A DNA stretch of 34,818 bases from Occallatibacter sp. (lineage in GTDB: Bacteria > Acidobacteriota > Terriglobia > Terriglobales > Acidobacteriaceae), in the NCBI GenBank assembly GCA_017883405.1, contig JADGNO010000171.1, forward strand, positions 1 through 34,818, written 5' to 3'. The translations under genes were made by a program, and so were the position numbers. The notes under the pieces are model-generated. The model was not told the origin of the DNA and ran no database searches. It worked only from the letters and a program-made list of their open reading frames with translations. This document shows, one piece after another, positions 8,965 to 17,334 of the stretch (within the stretch, counting starts at the first letter, position 1; the number at the start of each line of letters is the position of its first letter).

Positions 8965-9459
8965 TTGTTCTGGCAGATAAGGGTGTTCGAGCGGAGAAGA
9001 TCAGTGAGACGACGATTAGTCCACAGCATGTCTTGGCTGATTGGCCTTGTGTTTGTGGGCACAATCTCAGGTTTTTCGATAAGCAGGGCGCAAACATCAT
9101 CTCCTCCCACTCAGCCAACCATTGTGCCCATGATTCAGCTTTTATCCCATCCCGAGAAATATGAGGGGCAAAAGGTTCTCACACACGGTTTCCTGAGCAT
9201 GCAGTCTGAACGTGAAAACCATCTCTACTTGCATAAAGAGGATTACAGATTCGCGCTAATGAACGGGGTGGTACTCCGTCTCACTCAAGCCCAGCGCGAG
9301 CGATTCGAAAAGCTCAATCTGAACTATGTGCTGATCGAAGGGACTATTCATGCGGGCGTTGGCGGTCATGACGAGGGTTATTGCGGCGAAATCGTCGATG
9401 TCACCCGGATAGAATCCTGGGCTTGGGGAACTTTGAATAAAGTCCCAGTTAAGCATTAA
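8965..9459 (+). CDS. Hypothetical exported protein
   Basis: Hydrophobic N-terminus ending SRAQ, then PMIQLLSHPEKYEGQKVLTHGFLSMQSERENHLYLHKEDYRFALMNGVVLRL, OB-fold-like in character. Precise start uncertain. Confidence 0.6.
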   Translation: MFWQIRVFERRRSVRRRLVHSMSWLIGLVFVGTISGFSISRAQTSSPPTQPTIVPMIQLLSHPEKYEGQKVLTHGFLSMQSERENHLYLHKEDYRFALMNGVVLRLTQAQRERFEKLNLNYVLIEGTIHAGVGGHDEGYCGEIVDVTRIESWAWGTLNKVPVKH

Positions 9460-9502
9460 CAAATACAACTTCAGACGGGCGAGGCTTGCGCCATCCGCTA
9501 CT

Positions 9503-11206
9503 ATGGATGCGATGCTCGTTCTATCCGCAGCCGAGATGCAGGCATGCGACCGCGCCACGACGGAGCGGTTCGGTGTTGCGTCGATTGATTTAATGCGCGC
9601 GGCGTCTTCGGCCGTTGCGGCCTTTGCGCGGGAGCGTTTTCCGCGCGCTCGTCGCGTCACAGTGCTTTGCGGCCGCGGCAACAATGGCGGCGACGGCATG
9701 ATGACAGCACGGCTGCTGGCGGACCTCGGGCTGCAGGTGACGACGATTCTGCTTGGCGAGCCTGACGGCCTGAAGGGCGATGCTGCTGTCGCATGGCACG
9801 AACTAGCCAGTCCGGAACACGGAACCGTCCATGTTGTGACAACGGCGGAGGAACTCGCTTGTTTCAGTGAGGCGCTGAACACTGATCTGATCATCGACGC
9901 GGTGCTGGGCACTGGATTCAAACCGCCGATGAAGGGGCTGGCGCTGGATGCGCTGACCTGGGTGCTTGGCAGCAGGGCCCCAATGTTGTCGGTGGATCTG
10001 CCTTCGGGATGGGCCGCGGACTCGACGGAGTTTATGGCAGCCACGCCGGTGTTTCCTTCCGATGCGGTTGTTACGTTTACCGCGCCCAAGCCGGCGCATG
10101 TGTTCGGAAACTTGACCAGAAGCTGGCAGCAGCCAGTTGTGGTTGCGCCCATCGGATCACCGGAAGGAGCGATCGTTTCCACGCTGAAAATGGAGTGGGC
10201 CGGGTCTGCAATTTCGCTTGTACAGACGCCACGGTCGGTCGATTCGAACAAAGGCAAGTACGGCCACGTGCTTGTGGTCGGGGGCACGTTTGGGTCCGCG
10301 GGCGGCAAGGCAGGCGCACCGGCCATGGCTGCGCTGGGTGCGCTTCGCATTGGCGCAGGCCTGGTGACGGCCGCAGTTCCTGCTCCGGCTATGGGTGTGG
10401 TAAGCGCGATCGCTCCCGAGTTGATGACGTGGGGCTTGGAGACGAGCGCTGCTGGCGCAATTTCCGAGGACAATCTTGCGCCGGCGAAGATCGAAGCGCT
10501 GTTGGCAGGCAAGACGGTCCTGGCCATTGGGCCGGGGATGGGACAGCTGCCGGAGACGATCCGCTTCACAATGGAATTGCTTGCGGCCGCGGATATCCCA
10601 GTGGTGATCGATGCGGATGCCCTGAACGTTCTTGCTAGAACCCCGCAAGCGATCGCGAAGCTGGCCAGCGCACGAGCGATTGTGTTGACGCCGCATCCCG
10701 GTGAAATGGCGCGGCTGACGGGAATAAAAATTGCGGAGATTCAGGCCAACCGCGTGGAAACCGCACGCACATTTGCCCAGCGTACCGGCGTAACGCTGGT
10801 GCTGAAAGGCGCGCGCACACTCATCGCGCATCCTGACGGCCGCATCGTGGTCAACACCACCGGCAACCCAGGAATGGCGAAGGGCGGCAGCGGCGACCTG
10901 CTTACCGGCTTCATAGCGGGCATGTTGGCGCAGTTTCCAGGAGATTTAGCGCGCGCTGTTGATGCCGCGGTTTATCTGCACGGATTAGCAGCCGATCTGA
11001 CGGTACGCGCGGGAGACGAGCACACATTTCTGGCGACTGATTGCCTGGCATATCTGCCGCAGGCCTTTCGGGTGGGCATTTCGTACTTTTGCAACAGCGG
11101 TAAAAGCAGATATGGTTGGATACAGGGAATACCGCGCGACGAAGCTGTTCGTTCCGACGAAGCTGTTCGCTGCGACGAAGCTGTTCCTGGTGAGGTTCGA
11201 GCATGA
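9503..11206 (+). CDS. nnr: Bifunctional NAD(P)HX epimerase / ADP-dependent NAD(P)HX dehydratase
   Basis: N-terminal YjeF_N (VTVLCGRGNNGGDGMMTARLL) and C-terminal carbohydrate-kinase-like domain (GKYGHVLVVGGTFGSAGGKAGAPAMAALGALRIGAGLVT...NTTGNPGMAKGGSGDLLTGFIAG). Confidence 0.95.
   Translation: MDAMLVLSAAEMQACDRATTERFGVASIDLMRAASSAVAAFARERFPRARRVTVLCGRGNNGGDGMMTARLLADLGLQVTTILLGEPDGLKGDAAVAWHELASPEHGTVHVVTTAEELACFSEALNTDLIIDAVLGTGFKPPMKGLALDALTWVLGSRAPMLSVDLPSGWAADSTEFMAATPVFPSDAVVTFTAPKPAHVFGNLTRSWQQPVVVAPIGSPEGAIVSTLKMEWAGSAISLVQTPRSVDSNKGKYGHVLVVGGTFGSAGGKAGAPAMAALGALRIGAGLVTAAVPAPAMGVVSAIAPELMTWGLETSAAGAISEDNLAPAKIEALLAGKTVLAIGPGMGQLPETIRFTMELLAAADIPVVIDADALNVLARTPQAIAKLASARAIVLTPHPGEMARLTGIKIAEIQANRVETARTFAQRTGVTLVLKGARTLIAHPDGRIVVNTTGNPGMAKGGSGDLLTGFIAGMLAQFPGDLARAVDAAVYLHGLAADLTVRAGDEHTFLATDCLAYLPQAFRVGISYFCNSGKSRYGWIQGIPRDEAVRSDEAVRCDEAVPGEVRA
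11137..11190 (+). repeat. Three tandem 18-bp in-frame repeats at the 3' end of nnr
   Basis: CGACGAAGCTGTTCGTTC / CGACGAAGCTGTTCGCTG / CGACGAAGCTGTTCCTGG, encoding (R)DEAV repeats. Confidence 0.95.
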
Positions 11207-11721
11207 GCAGTGGCAGCCAAACTGTTGAGGGCAAGATGTACGAGTTTACGACCCAGAGTGGCGCGGACACGATTGAAGTGGGTCGCAAGCTGGTACGCCT
11301 GCTTGAGCCTCCGCAATTGCTGTTGCTGCGCGGTGAACTGGGCACCGGCAAGACGACGCTGGTGAAAGGCATTGCGGAAGCTCTGGACGCCGCCGAGGCC
11401 GACGAAGTGACAAGCCCCACGTTTACGCTCCTGCACGAGTACAACGGCACACGTGATGGAAAGCCGGTCAAGCTTTATCACCTGGATGTGTATCGCATCG
11501 AAGGTGAGCGGCAGTTGGAGACACTGGGCCTGGATGAATTGCTGACGCCTGATGCGCTGGTGCTGGTGGAATGGGGCGATAAGTTCAAGAGCATTCGCAA
11601 ACGAGCCACGGGCGAAATCGCAATCACCGCTTCCGGCGGAGACTCGCGCAAGATTGCAGTCACGCTTAAGGACGAACTCGCTTCAACGCAGACGCGGAGC
11701 TCGCAGCCAGAAGCGAAGTGA
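11203..11721 (+). CDS. tsaE: tRNA t6A biosynthesis ATPase TsaE
   Basis: LLLRGELGTGKTTLVKGIAEAL Walker A, VTSPTFTLLHEYNG, HLDVYRIE, LVEWGDKF. ATGA overlap with nnr. Confidence 0.95.
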   Translation: MSSGSQTVEGKMYEFTTQSGADTIEVGRKLVRLLEPPQLLLLRGELGTGKTTLVKGIAEALDAAEADEVTSPTFTLLHEYNGTRDGKPVKLYHLDVYRIEGERQLETLGLDELLTPDALVLVEWGDKFKSIRKRATGEIAITASGGDSRKIAVTLKDELASTQTRSSQPEAK

Positions 11722-11742
11722 GTGAAAGAACACTCCTGACAA

Positions 11743-12747
11743 ATGAACCGACTTCCTTTTGATGAAGTGCAAAGTACGCTTGCCGGCGTGCTGGTCCGGC
11801 TTGGCCTGGCGGATGAGAGAGCCAAAACCTGCGCGCGCCTGTTTGCCGAGACAACGCGCGATGGCGTGTACACGCACGGCGTAAACCGCTTTCCCCGCTT
11901 CGTGGGCACGATTCGCAACGGCAGTGTGAATGTGAAGGCCGCTGCGCAGCGAGTAGCAGGCTTTGGCGCGCTCGAGCGCTGGGACGGAAATCGTGGACCG
12001 GGAAACTTGAATGCGCTGGCGGCGATGGAATGCGCCATAAGGTTGGGTCGAGAACATGGCGTTGGGTGTGTCACGCTCGGAAACACCAATCACTGGATGC
12101 GCGCCGGCAGTTACGGATGGCAAGCTGCGGAAGCGGGCATGATCGGCATCTGCTGGACGAACACGATGCCAAATCTTCCGCCATGGGGTGGACTCGACCC
12201 GGTGCTAGGCAACAACCCGCTGGTGTTTGCTGTGCCGCGCGCGAAAGGGCATGTGGTGCTCGACATGGCCATGTCGCAGTTTTCATACGGCACGCTTGAG
12301 AGCTACCGCAAGCGCGGCGAGCAGTTACCCGTTGACGGTGGATTCGATGCAGCGGGAAATCTTACGCGTGATCCCGGCGCGATAGAAGAGTCGTGGCGGC
12401 CGCTTCCCGTCGGCTATTGGAAAGGCTCCGGGCTTGCGACCATGCTCGACATGATTGCTGCGGTAATGTCGCTGGGTCAGGCGACGCATCAGCTCGCAGC
12501 GGATCCACTGCTTGAAGCAGGTATCTCGCAAATCTTCCTGACCATGAATCCGCAGGCGTTGGGCAGCACGCTTCGCACCGAGCAAATCGCAGATGACATT
12601 GTGGCCTCGCTGCACAATTCGAGGCCCGCGACGGAAGGCCGGCGCGTTCGCTATCCCGGCGAGCAGACACTGCGCGTGCGTACGGAAAACGACAATCTCG
12701 GACTGCCTGTTGAGCCGGCGGTGTGGGAACAGATATTGGCAATGTGA
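11743..12747 (+). CDS. dlgD: LDH2/malate dehydrogenase-family oxidoreductase, 2,3-diketo-L-gulonate reductase-like
   Basis: TTRDGVYTHGVNRFPRFVGTIRNGSVN...GVGCVTLGNTNHWMRAGSYGWQAAEAGMIGICWTNTMPNLPPWGG...YWKGSGLATMLDMIAAVMSLG. Confidence 0.88.
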   Translation: MNRLPFDEVQSTLAGVLVRLGLADERAKTCARLFAETTRDGVYTHGVNRFPRFVGTIRNGSVNVKAAAQRVAGFGALERWDGNRGPGNLNALAAMECAIRLGREHGVGCVTLGNTNHWMRAGSYGWQAAEAGMIGICWTNTMPNLPPWGGLDPVLGNNPLVFAVPRAKGHVVLDMAMSQFSYGTLESYRKRGEQLPVDGGFDAAGNLTRDPGAIEESWRPLPVGYWKGSGLATMLDMIAAVMSLGQATHQLAADPLLEAGISQIFLTMNPQALGSTLRTEQIADDIVASLHNSRPATEGRRVRYPGEQTLRVRTENDNLGLPVEPAVWEQILAM

Positions 12748-12973
12748 ACTGCGCCGACCAACCGCCATAACCAACAAGCCAATAGATACTATTAGCCTTT
12801 AGCTTGCTTATCGTGAAGGTCAACGGCGCTTTATGCCTCCACATGAGTAATTAAGCAGAGGACAACATGAGTCGCCGGCGCACCGTCAGCGGTTTTATCT
12901 GGACTTGGAATGGCATTCGGGTGCAAACTTAATCCACCCCGAAATGTGTCAGGATGTAGTTGAGCCTCCAGAT

Positions 12974-12985
12974 GTAGAGCTCTAC
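12974..12985. promoter_or_regulatory. 12-bp perfect palindrome GTAGAGCTCTAC upstream of the PilZ gene
   Basis: Seen directly in the dlgD-PilZ intergenic region. Confidence 0.35.
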
Positions 12986-13067
12986 GTGGGCGGATTTAAA
13001 AGTTTATGATTAAAGTTATCCATTCTAAGACGATGTCGGACCTCTGCAGCACTTTCGGTTCCTTGGT

Positions 13068-14144
13068 TTGCGTTCGGCGACTCCCCTTGAGCGAGACTGC
13101 GAATTGATTACACCTAAGGAATGGACATACTGGCTACGTACCATCGGTTATCCGCAAAAGGAGCGTGCTCCGCGGAGAAAGCCGCGTGGACTGGCTGCGA
13201 TGCATGGCAGCACGTCTTCTCCAAAACTTGGTCGCGTCAAAATCATCAGCAGAACCGGACTGTACCTACAAACCACAGAGCGGTGGCCTATCGGTGAAGT
13301 AGTTACGCTCACGTTGCAAAAAGACGGTACAGCCGCGACTGACTCGGCAATGCAGATCGATGTGCAGGCGCGAGTCGCGTCCTACGGTGATGATGGTGTA
13401 GGCTTGGGTTTCATTTTGCCTGCAGGCCTGGACGCAGGGCTGTGGGAACACGTTGTCGACATCGCTGACACGCCAGACGAAACAGCAGATACGCAGATCA
13501 TTTTCAAAATGGTTCGCGCAATGCTGTTCGTGTATCGGCTGTGTCCATCTACCGCAACAGAGCCGATGCACATTATTACGGGAGAGCTTGACGAGTCTCG
13601 AACTAGGAACATGCTGGCAATTGCGCTGACCGCGGAGAAGATGCTGGCGGATGAACCCGACGCGGACAAGCTGCAAGCCCATCCGCACATGGTGGCGAGC
13701 ATTCTCAAGAACGGCTCGTGGGAGCAGGACGAGTTGACACAACAACTTTGGGCTGGCCTGCTGGTGTCGTCCTGCAACGAGGATGGTTCGGACGATTCGA
13801 ATCTGGAATTTGCCGAGCTGATGGTGCAGGTGACGACGAATCAGGCGCACATCCTGGCGGAAGGATGCAGAAAGGCCATTGGACAGCTTGCCGGCAAGCA
13901 GGCGCGACCGACGCCCATAATCGTTTCACCCGAAGAAATGATCGGCATTAACGGCATATACGATTTCTACCGAAACGCTGCCGATGTTGCTTATCTCTAC
14001 GGCTATGGTCTGGTTGCAAATAATTTTGATTTCTCAACGCATGGTATCAAGACGAGTTTCGATATCACGCCCACAGAACTCGGCATGCAGCTGTTCAAAG
14101 TTTGCAGAGGGCACTTGCTGGCGGCCGCACCGGTTTTATCCTGA
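13068..14144 (+). CDS. PilZ-domain-containing protein (putative c-di-GMP receptor)
   Basis: RRKPRGLAAMHGSTSSPKLGRVKIISRTGLYLQTTERWPIGEVVTLTLQ...VQARVASYGDDGVGLGFIL, PilZ-like, with a long C-terminal helical region. TTG start uncertain. Confidence 0.75.
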   Translation: MRSATPLERDCELITPKEWTYWLRTIGYPQKERAPRRKPRGLAAMHGSTSSPKLGRVKIISRTGLYLQTTERWPIGEVVTLTLQKDGTAATDSAMQIDVQARVASYGDDGVGLGFILPAGLDAGLWEHVVDIADTPDETADTQIIFKMVRAMLFVYRLCPSTATEPMHIITGELDESRTRNMLAIALTAEKMLADEPDADKLQAHPHMVASILKNGSWEQDELTQQLWAGLLVSSCNEDGSDDSNLEFAELMVQVTTNQAHILAEGCRKAIGQLAGKQARPTPIIVSPEEMIGINGIYDFYRNAADVAYLYGYGLVANNFDFSTHGIKTSFDITPTELGMQLFKVCRGHLLAAAPVLS

Positions 14145-14155
14145 AAGATTCGAAA

Positions 14156-14923
14156 CTAGAAGCCCATCACGTTGTAGCCGCAGTCAACATACATAACCTC
14201 GCCCGTGATGGCGCTGCTAAGGCTGCTGGCCAGGAAGAGGGCAGCTCCGCCCACTTCAAGCTGGTCGACATTGCGGTGAAGTGGCGCACGCTCGGCGTGA
14301 GCACGCATCATGTCGCCAAGGTCGCCTACGCCGCGTGCCGCTAGCGTCTTGATGGGGCCGGCGGAGATGGCATTGACGCGAATGTTTTTATCGCCCAGGC
14401 TGAAAGCAAGGTAGCGGACTGCGGACTCAAGCGCCGACTTGGCCAGCGCCATGACGTTGTAGTGGGGGACAACTTTTTCCGCGGCGTAAAAGCTGAGCGT
14501 CATAATGCTTCCGCCATCGGTCATCATCGGAGCGGCGGCGCGCGAAACTGCGACAAGCGAGTAGACGCTAACATCCATCGCGATGCGAAAGCCTTCGCGG
14601 CTGGTGTTGATAAAGTCACCGCGCAGTTCGGTAGCGGGAGCAAAAGCAACCGCGTGCACGAGGATATCGATCTTGCCGTACTTCTGTTTGAGTGCTGCGA
14701 ACAGGGTTTCGATTTCGTCGTCGTTCGAAACGTCGCACTGGAAACCGGTGGCGCCGGGCAGTTCTTGGATCAGGCTCTCTGCTTCAAGCTTCATGCGCTC
14801 GTTTTGATAGCAAATGGCCAGGTTTGCGCAGGCTTCGTGAAGCTTTTGGGCGATGCCCCAGGCGATGGAGCGCTTGTTGGCCAGCCCAAAGACCACGGCT
14901 GTCTTGCCTGACAAATCAATCAT
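14156..14923 (-). CDS. fabI: Enoyl-[acyl-carrier-protein] reductase (NADH)
   Basis: [33 protein letters not shown]-like start, [54 protein letters not shown], typical FabI. Confidence 0.96.
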   Translation of the reverse strand: [255 protein letters not shown]

Positions 14924-15013
14924 GCTTTCGGTAATCCTCCGTGGAGCGCGTCAGGTGAGGAAGAACGTGTCCACCGTACTTTAGAATACCAGCCGCAATT
15001 GCGTTTCCCAGCG

Positions 15014-15880
15014 TTATCCGCCCAGGTCCACAAGCGTAACTTTGCCCACCGGCCGGCCCAGAAAGCGGGAGCCTAGCCGCTCGAACTTTTCTACCGAGTC
15101 GGTGGCGAAACAGCGCACCTCTGTCTGTTTCGGCTTGGTTGCCGAGGGCCTGGCGAGCGCGCTTCCAACGCGGCCGTTAAAGAGCTTGACCGCGGCCTGC
15201 GCAGTGGACTCCGCTGAATCGATGACGGTGACGCCGGGCCTGACGGCGTGTTCAAACGCACTGCGCAACAGCGGATAATGCGTGCATCCGAGCACCAAAG
15301 TATCGGCTCTGAAGCCATGCTCGCCGGCTTCGGAGCGAAGCTCGTTGAGATAGATCTCGATGACCTCGCGGGTGACGGGATGATCGATCCATCCTTCTTC
15401 AACCAGCGGTACAAGCAGGGGGCCCGCTTTCTCAATCGTGCGCAGCCCGCGCTGCTTGCAGGCAGCCAGGTAGGCATGGCTTTGCACGGTGGCATCGGTG
15501 GCGATCACCAGCACGTCGCCGGTGTGCGAAGCAGCGCGCGCGGCTTCCGCGCCCGGTTCGATCACGCCCAGTACCGGGATCGTGGGAACGGCTTCCTTGA
15601 TGGCATCGAGGGCGAGTGCGCTGGCGGTATTGCAGGCGATCACCAGAAACTCAGCACCCTGCTCCTGCACAAGAAACTGCGCGCTTTGCGCCGCGTAGCG
15701 CGCAATGGTGCGGCGCGACTTGGAGCCGTAAGGAAGACGGGCCGTGTCGCCGATGAAAGCGTAACGTGCCTGCGGCATGTGATGAATGAGCGAACGCAAT
15801 ACCGTCAGGCCGCCGAAGCCAGAATCAAAAACACCGATGGTTGGGGTTGCCTGGCTGCGGGCCTTAGTGTCGTGCATCAT
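15014..15880 (-). CDS. murI: Glutamate racemase
   Basis: IGVFDSGFGGLTVLRSL, YIGDTARLPYGSKS-like, LVIACNTASALALDAI, LVLGCTHYPLL. Confidence 0.97.
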   Translation of the reverse strand: MMHDTKARSQATPTIGVFDSGFGGLTVLRSLIHHMPQARYAFIGDTARLPYGSKSRRTIARYAAQSAQFLVQEQGAEFLVIACNTASALALDAIKEAVPTIPVLGVIEPGAEAARAASHTGDVLVIATDATVQSHAYLAACKQRGLRTIEKAGPLLVPLVEEGWIDHPVTREVIEIYLNELRSEAGEHGFRADTLVLGCTHYPLLRSAFEHAVRPGVTVIDSAESTAQAAVKLFNGRVGSALARPSATKPKQTEVRCFATDSVEKFERLGSRFLGRPVGKVTLVDLGG

Positions 15881-16533
15881 TGACGAGTTCCTTCCGGGGT
15901 AGCGGCTTCATCTGCAAGATAGGTGCGCATCAGGTCGGCATGCCCGGCGAGGTCGGCGCGCGGCTGGCCATCGACGAGGAACCGTACTTGCGTTACGTCC
16001 GGCAGGTTGGCGTGCAGTGTCGCGCAGATTGAAAGCACTGTCAGCGTCTCGGATTCAAGTCCTGAAGGATGGGCGGATGCAAAGGCGCCGGTGAGATTGA
16101 CGATGGCCAGTTGTTTGCCCGATTGCGCACTTTTCGGAGCTGCATTGGCGGCAGGAGTCGCGGACTGGTCGCTCGGAACGGGCATCAGGAAAACCTGCGT
16201 GATGCCTTTTGCGCCCCCCGAAACCGCGTGGGCCGCGTTGGGCAGCGTGTACAGATCAAGCAGCTTGCCGAGGATGACCTGCGCGCGCGCATTGGGGCTC
16301 GGCGGCAAGGGCAGCGAAAGCACCTGCGTCATCAGCGAATTTTCCTGGTCGTTAGCCACCATCAACGTTGCCTGCTCCGTTGGAGCCACCTGCGGAGCCT
16401 GCGTGGGCGCGGAGTCCTGGCCGGCCAGCATGCGCTCATGCGCGCGATTGCGCAACTGCCACAGAACCGCACCCATGATGATGGACACGACCAACAGGAT
16501 TACGAACAGAACTGTCTGGTAGCGGGGGATCAC
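15877..16533 (-). CDS. GerMN-domain membrane-anchored protein
   Basis: N-terminal TM (TVLFVILLVVSIIMGAVLW) and GITQVFLMP...LAIVNLTGAFASAHPSGLESETLTVLSICATLHANLPDVTQVRFLVDGQ, GerMN-like. GTGA overlap with the amidase stop favours the start at 16533 over 16587. Confidence 0.85.
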   Translation of the reverse strand: MIPRYQTVLFVILLVVSIIMGAVLWQLRNRAHERMLAGQDSAPTQAPQVAPTEQATLMVANDQENSLMTQVLSLPLPPSPNARAQVILGKLLDLYTLPNAAHAVSGGAKGITQVFLMPVPSDQSATPAANAAPKSAQSGKQLAIVNLTGAFASAHPSGLESETLTVLSICATLHANLPDVTQVRFLVDGQPRADLAGHADLMRTYLADEAATPEGTRQ

Positions 16534-17330
16534 GGTCTGGCTGCCTCCGCTGATGCGGCACTGTTGCGCCAGCCGTTCGCTTTCCATTCGAGAATGGCGG
16601 CGGCGATAGCCTGCGCGATGCGGGCCTGGTAATCGGCATCGTCAAAGCCGCCACTCTGCGCCGCGTCTGGCGAACTTTCCCTGCCGATTTCAACGGCGAG
16701 GGCAGGGCAGGCCATGCAATCGATAGTGGGCAGATCGGTGCGGCCAAGCACAACGTTCAGTCCGGCGTGCGCGAGCGACGAGTTGAGAACGCCCGCCAGC
16801 GCCAGACTGCGCGTTACCCAGGCAGCTTGCGCGGTCTTCCAGGGCAACATCGTGGTGGGCTCGGCCGGCGCCAGAGATGAAGCATAGAGATGGACGCCAG
16901 TGCCGGTTTGCGATGCGTGCAGCGTGAGGCATGTCTGCGCGTTGGCGCGGTTCGCAATTTCAGCGCGATGGTCAGAGTCGACCACTACGTCCGACTCGCG
17001 CGTGGTGACCACCGAAATGCCGCGTGCGGCCAACAGAGAACGCAAACGCACGCTCAAAGCAAGTGTGTAGGCTTTTTCAAGCTGCGTCTGGCTGGCGGCA
17101 TCGCCCAGTTGCCCGCCGGATTCGGTTCCGCCATGCGCGGCATCAAGCACAACAGTAAAGCGCTGTGCGGGAACAGCCGGTGATTGTGCAGAGGCTGTGC
17201 CCAGCCCCAGCAGCGCAAAGCCCGCCAGAGCCGCGGTGCACAGTCGCGAAATTACCGATGCGGAGACGGCATGCCCTCCCGCCGCGCGACGGAAGCTGCT
17301 GTTGCCGGGATAGTGGACCGCATCCGGCAT
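16530..17330 (-). CDS. N-acetylmuramoyl-L-alanine amidase (Amidase_3)
   Basis: Signal-like N-terminus, FTVVLDAAHGGTESGG, YTLALSVRLRSLLAARGISVVTTRESD, HRAEIANRANAQTCLTLHASQT. Confidence 0.9.
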   Translation of the reverse strand: MPDAVHYPGNSSFRRAAGGHAVSASVISRLCTAALAGFALLGLGTASAQSPAVPAQRFTVVLDAAHGGTESGGQLGDAASQTQLEKAYTLALSVRLRSLLAARGISVVTTRESDVVVDSDHRAEIANRANAQTCLTLHASQTGTGVHLYASSLAPAEPTTMLPWKTAQAAWVTRSLALAGVLNSSLAHAGLNVVLGRTDLPTIDCMACPALAVEIGRESSPDAAQSGGFDDADYQARIAQAIAAAILEWKANGWRNSAASAEAARP

Positions 17331-17334
17331 TCCC

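Noticed and set aside
9256-10569. 437-aa minus-strand ORF antisense to nnr
   Set aside because: Low-complexity Ser/Ala/Pro-rich translation shadowing a clear NnrE/NnrD gene; typical GC-rich shadow ORF.
10009-10638. 209-aa plus-strand ORF inside nnr
   Set aside because: Out-of-frame Gly/Arg/Cys-rich translation within a well-supported CDS.
11137-11190. Possible CRISPR from repeated 18-mers
   Set aside because: Contiguous 18-bp in-frame repeats with no spacers, inside a coding gene; no cas genes in the window.
13266-13850. 194-aa ORF antisense to the PilZ gene
   Set aside because: No recognisable domain and complete overlap with the better-supported PilZ ORF.
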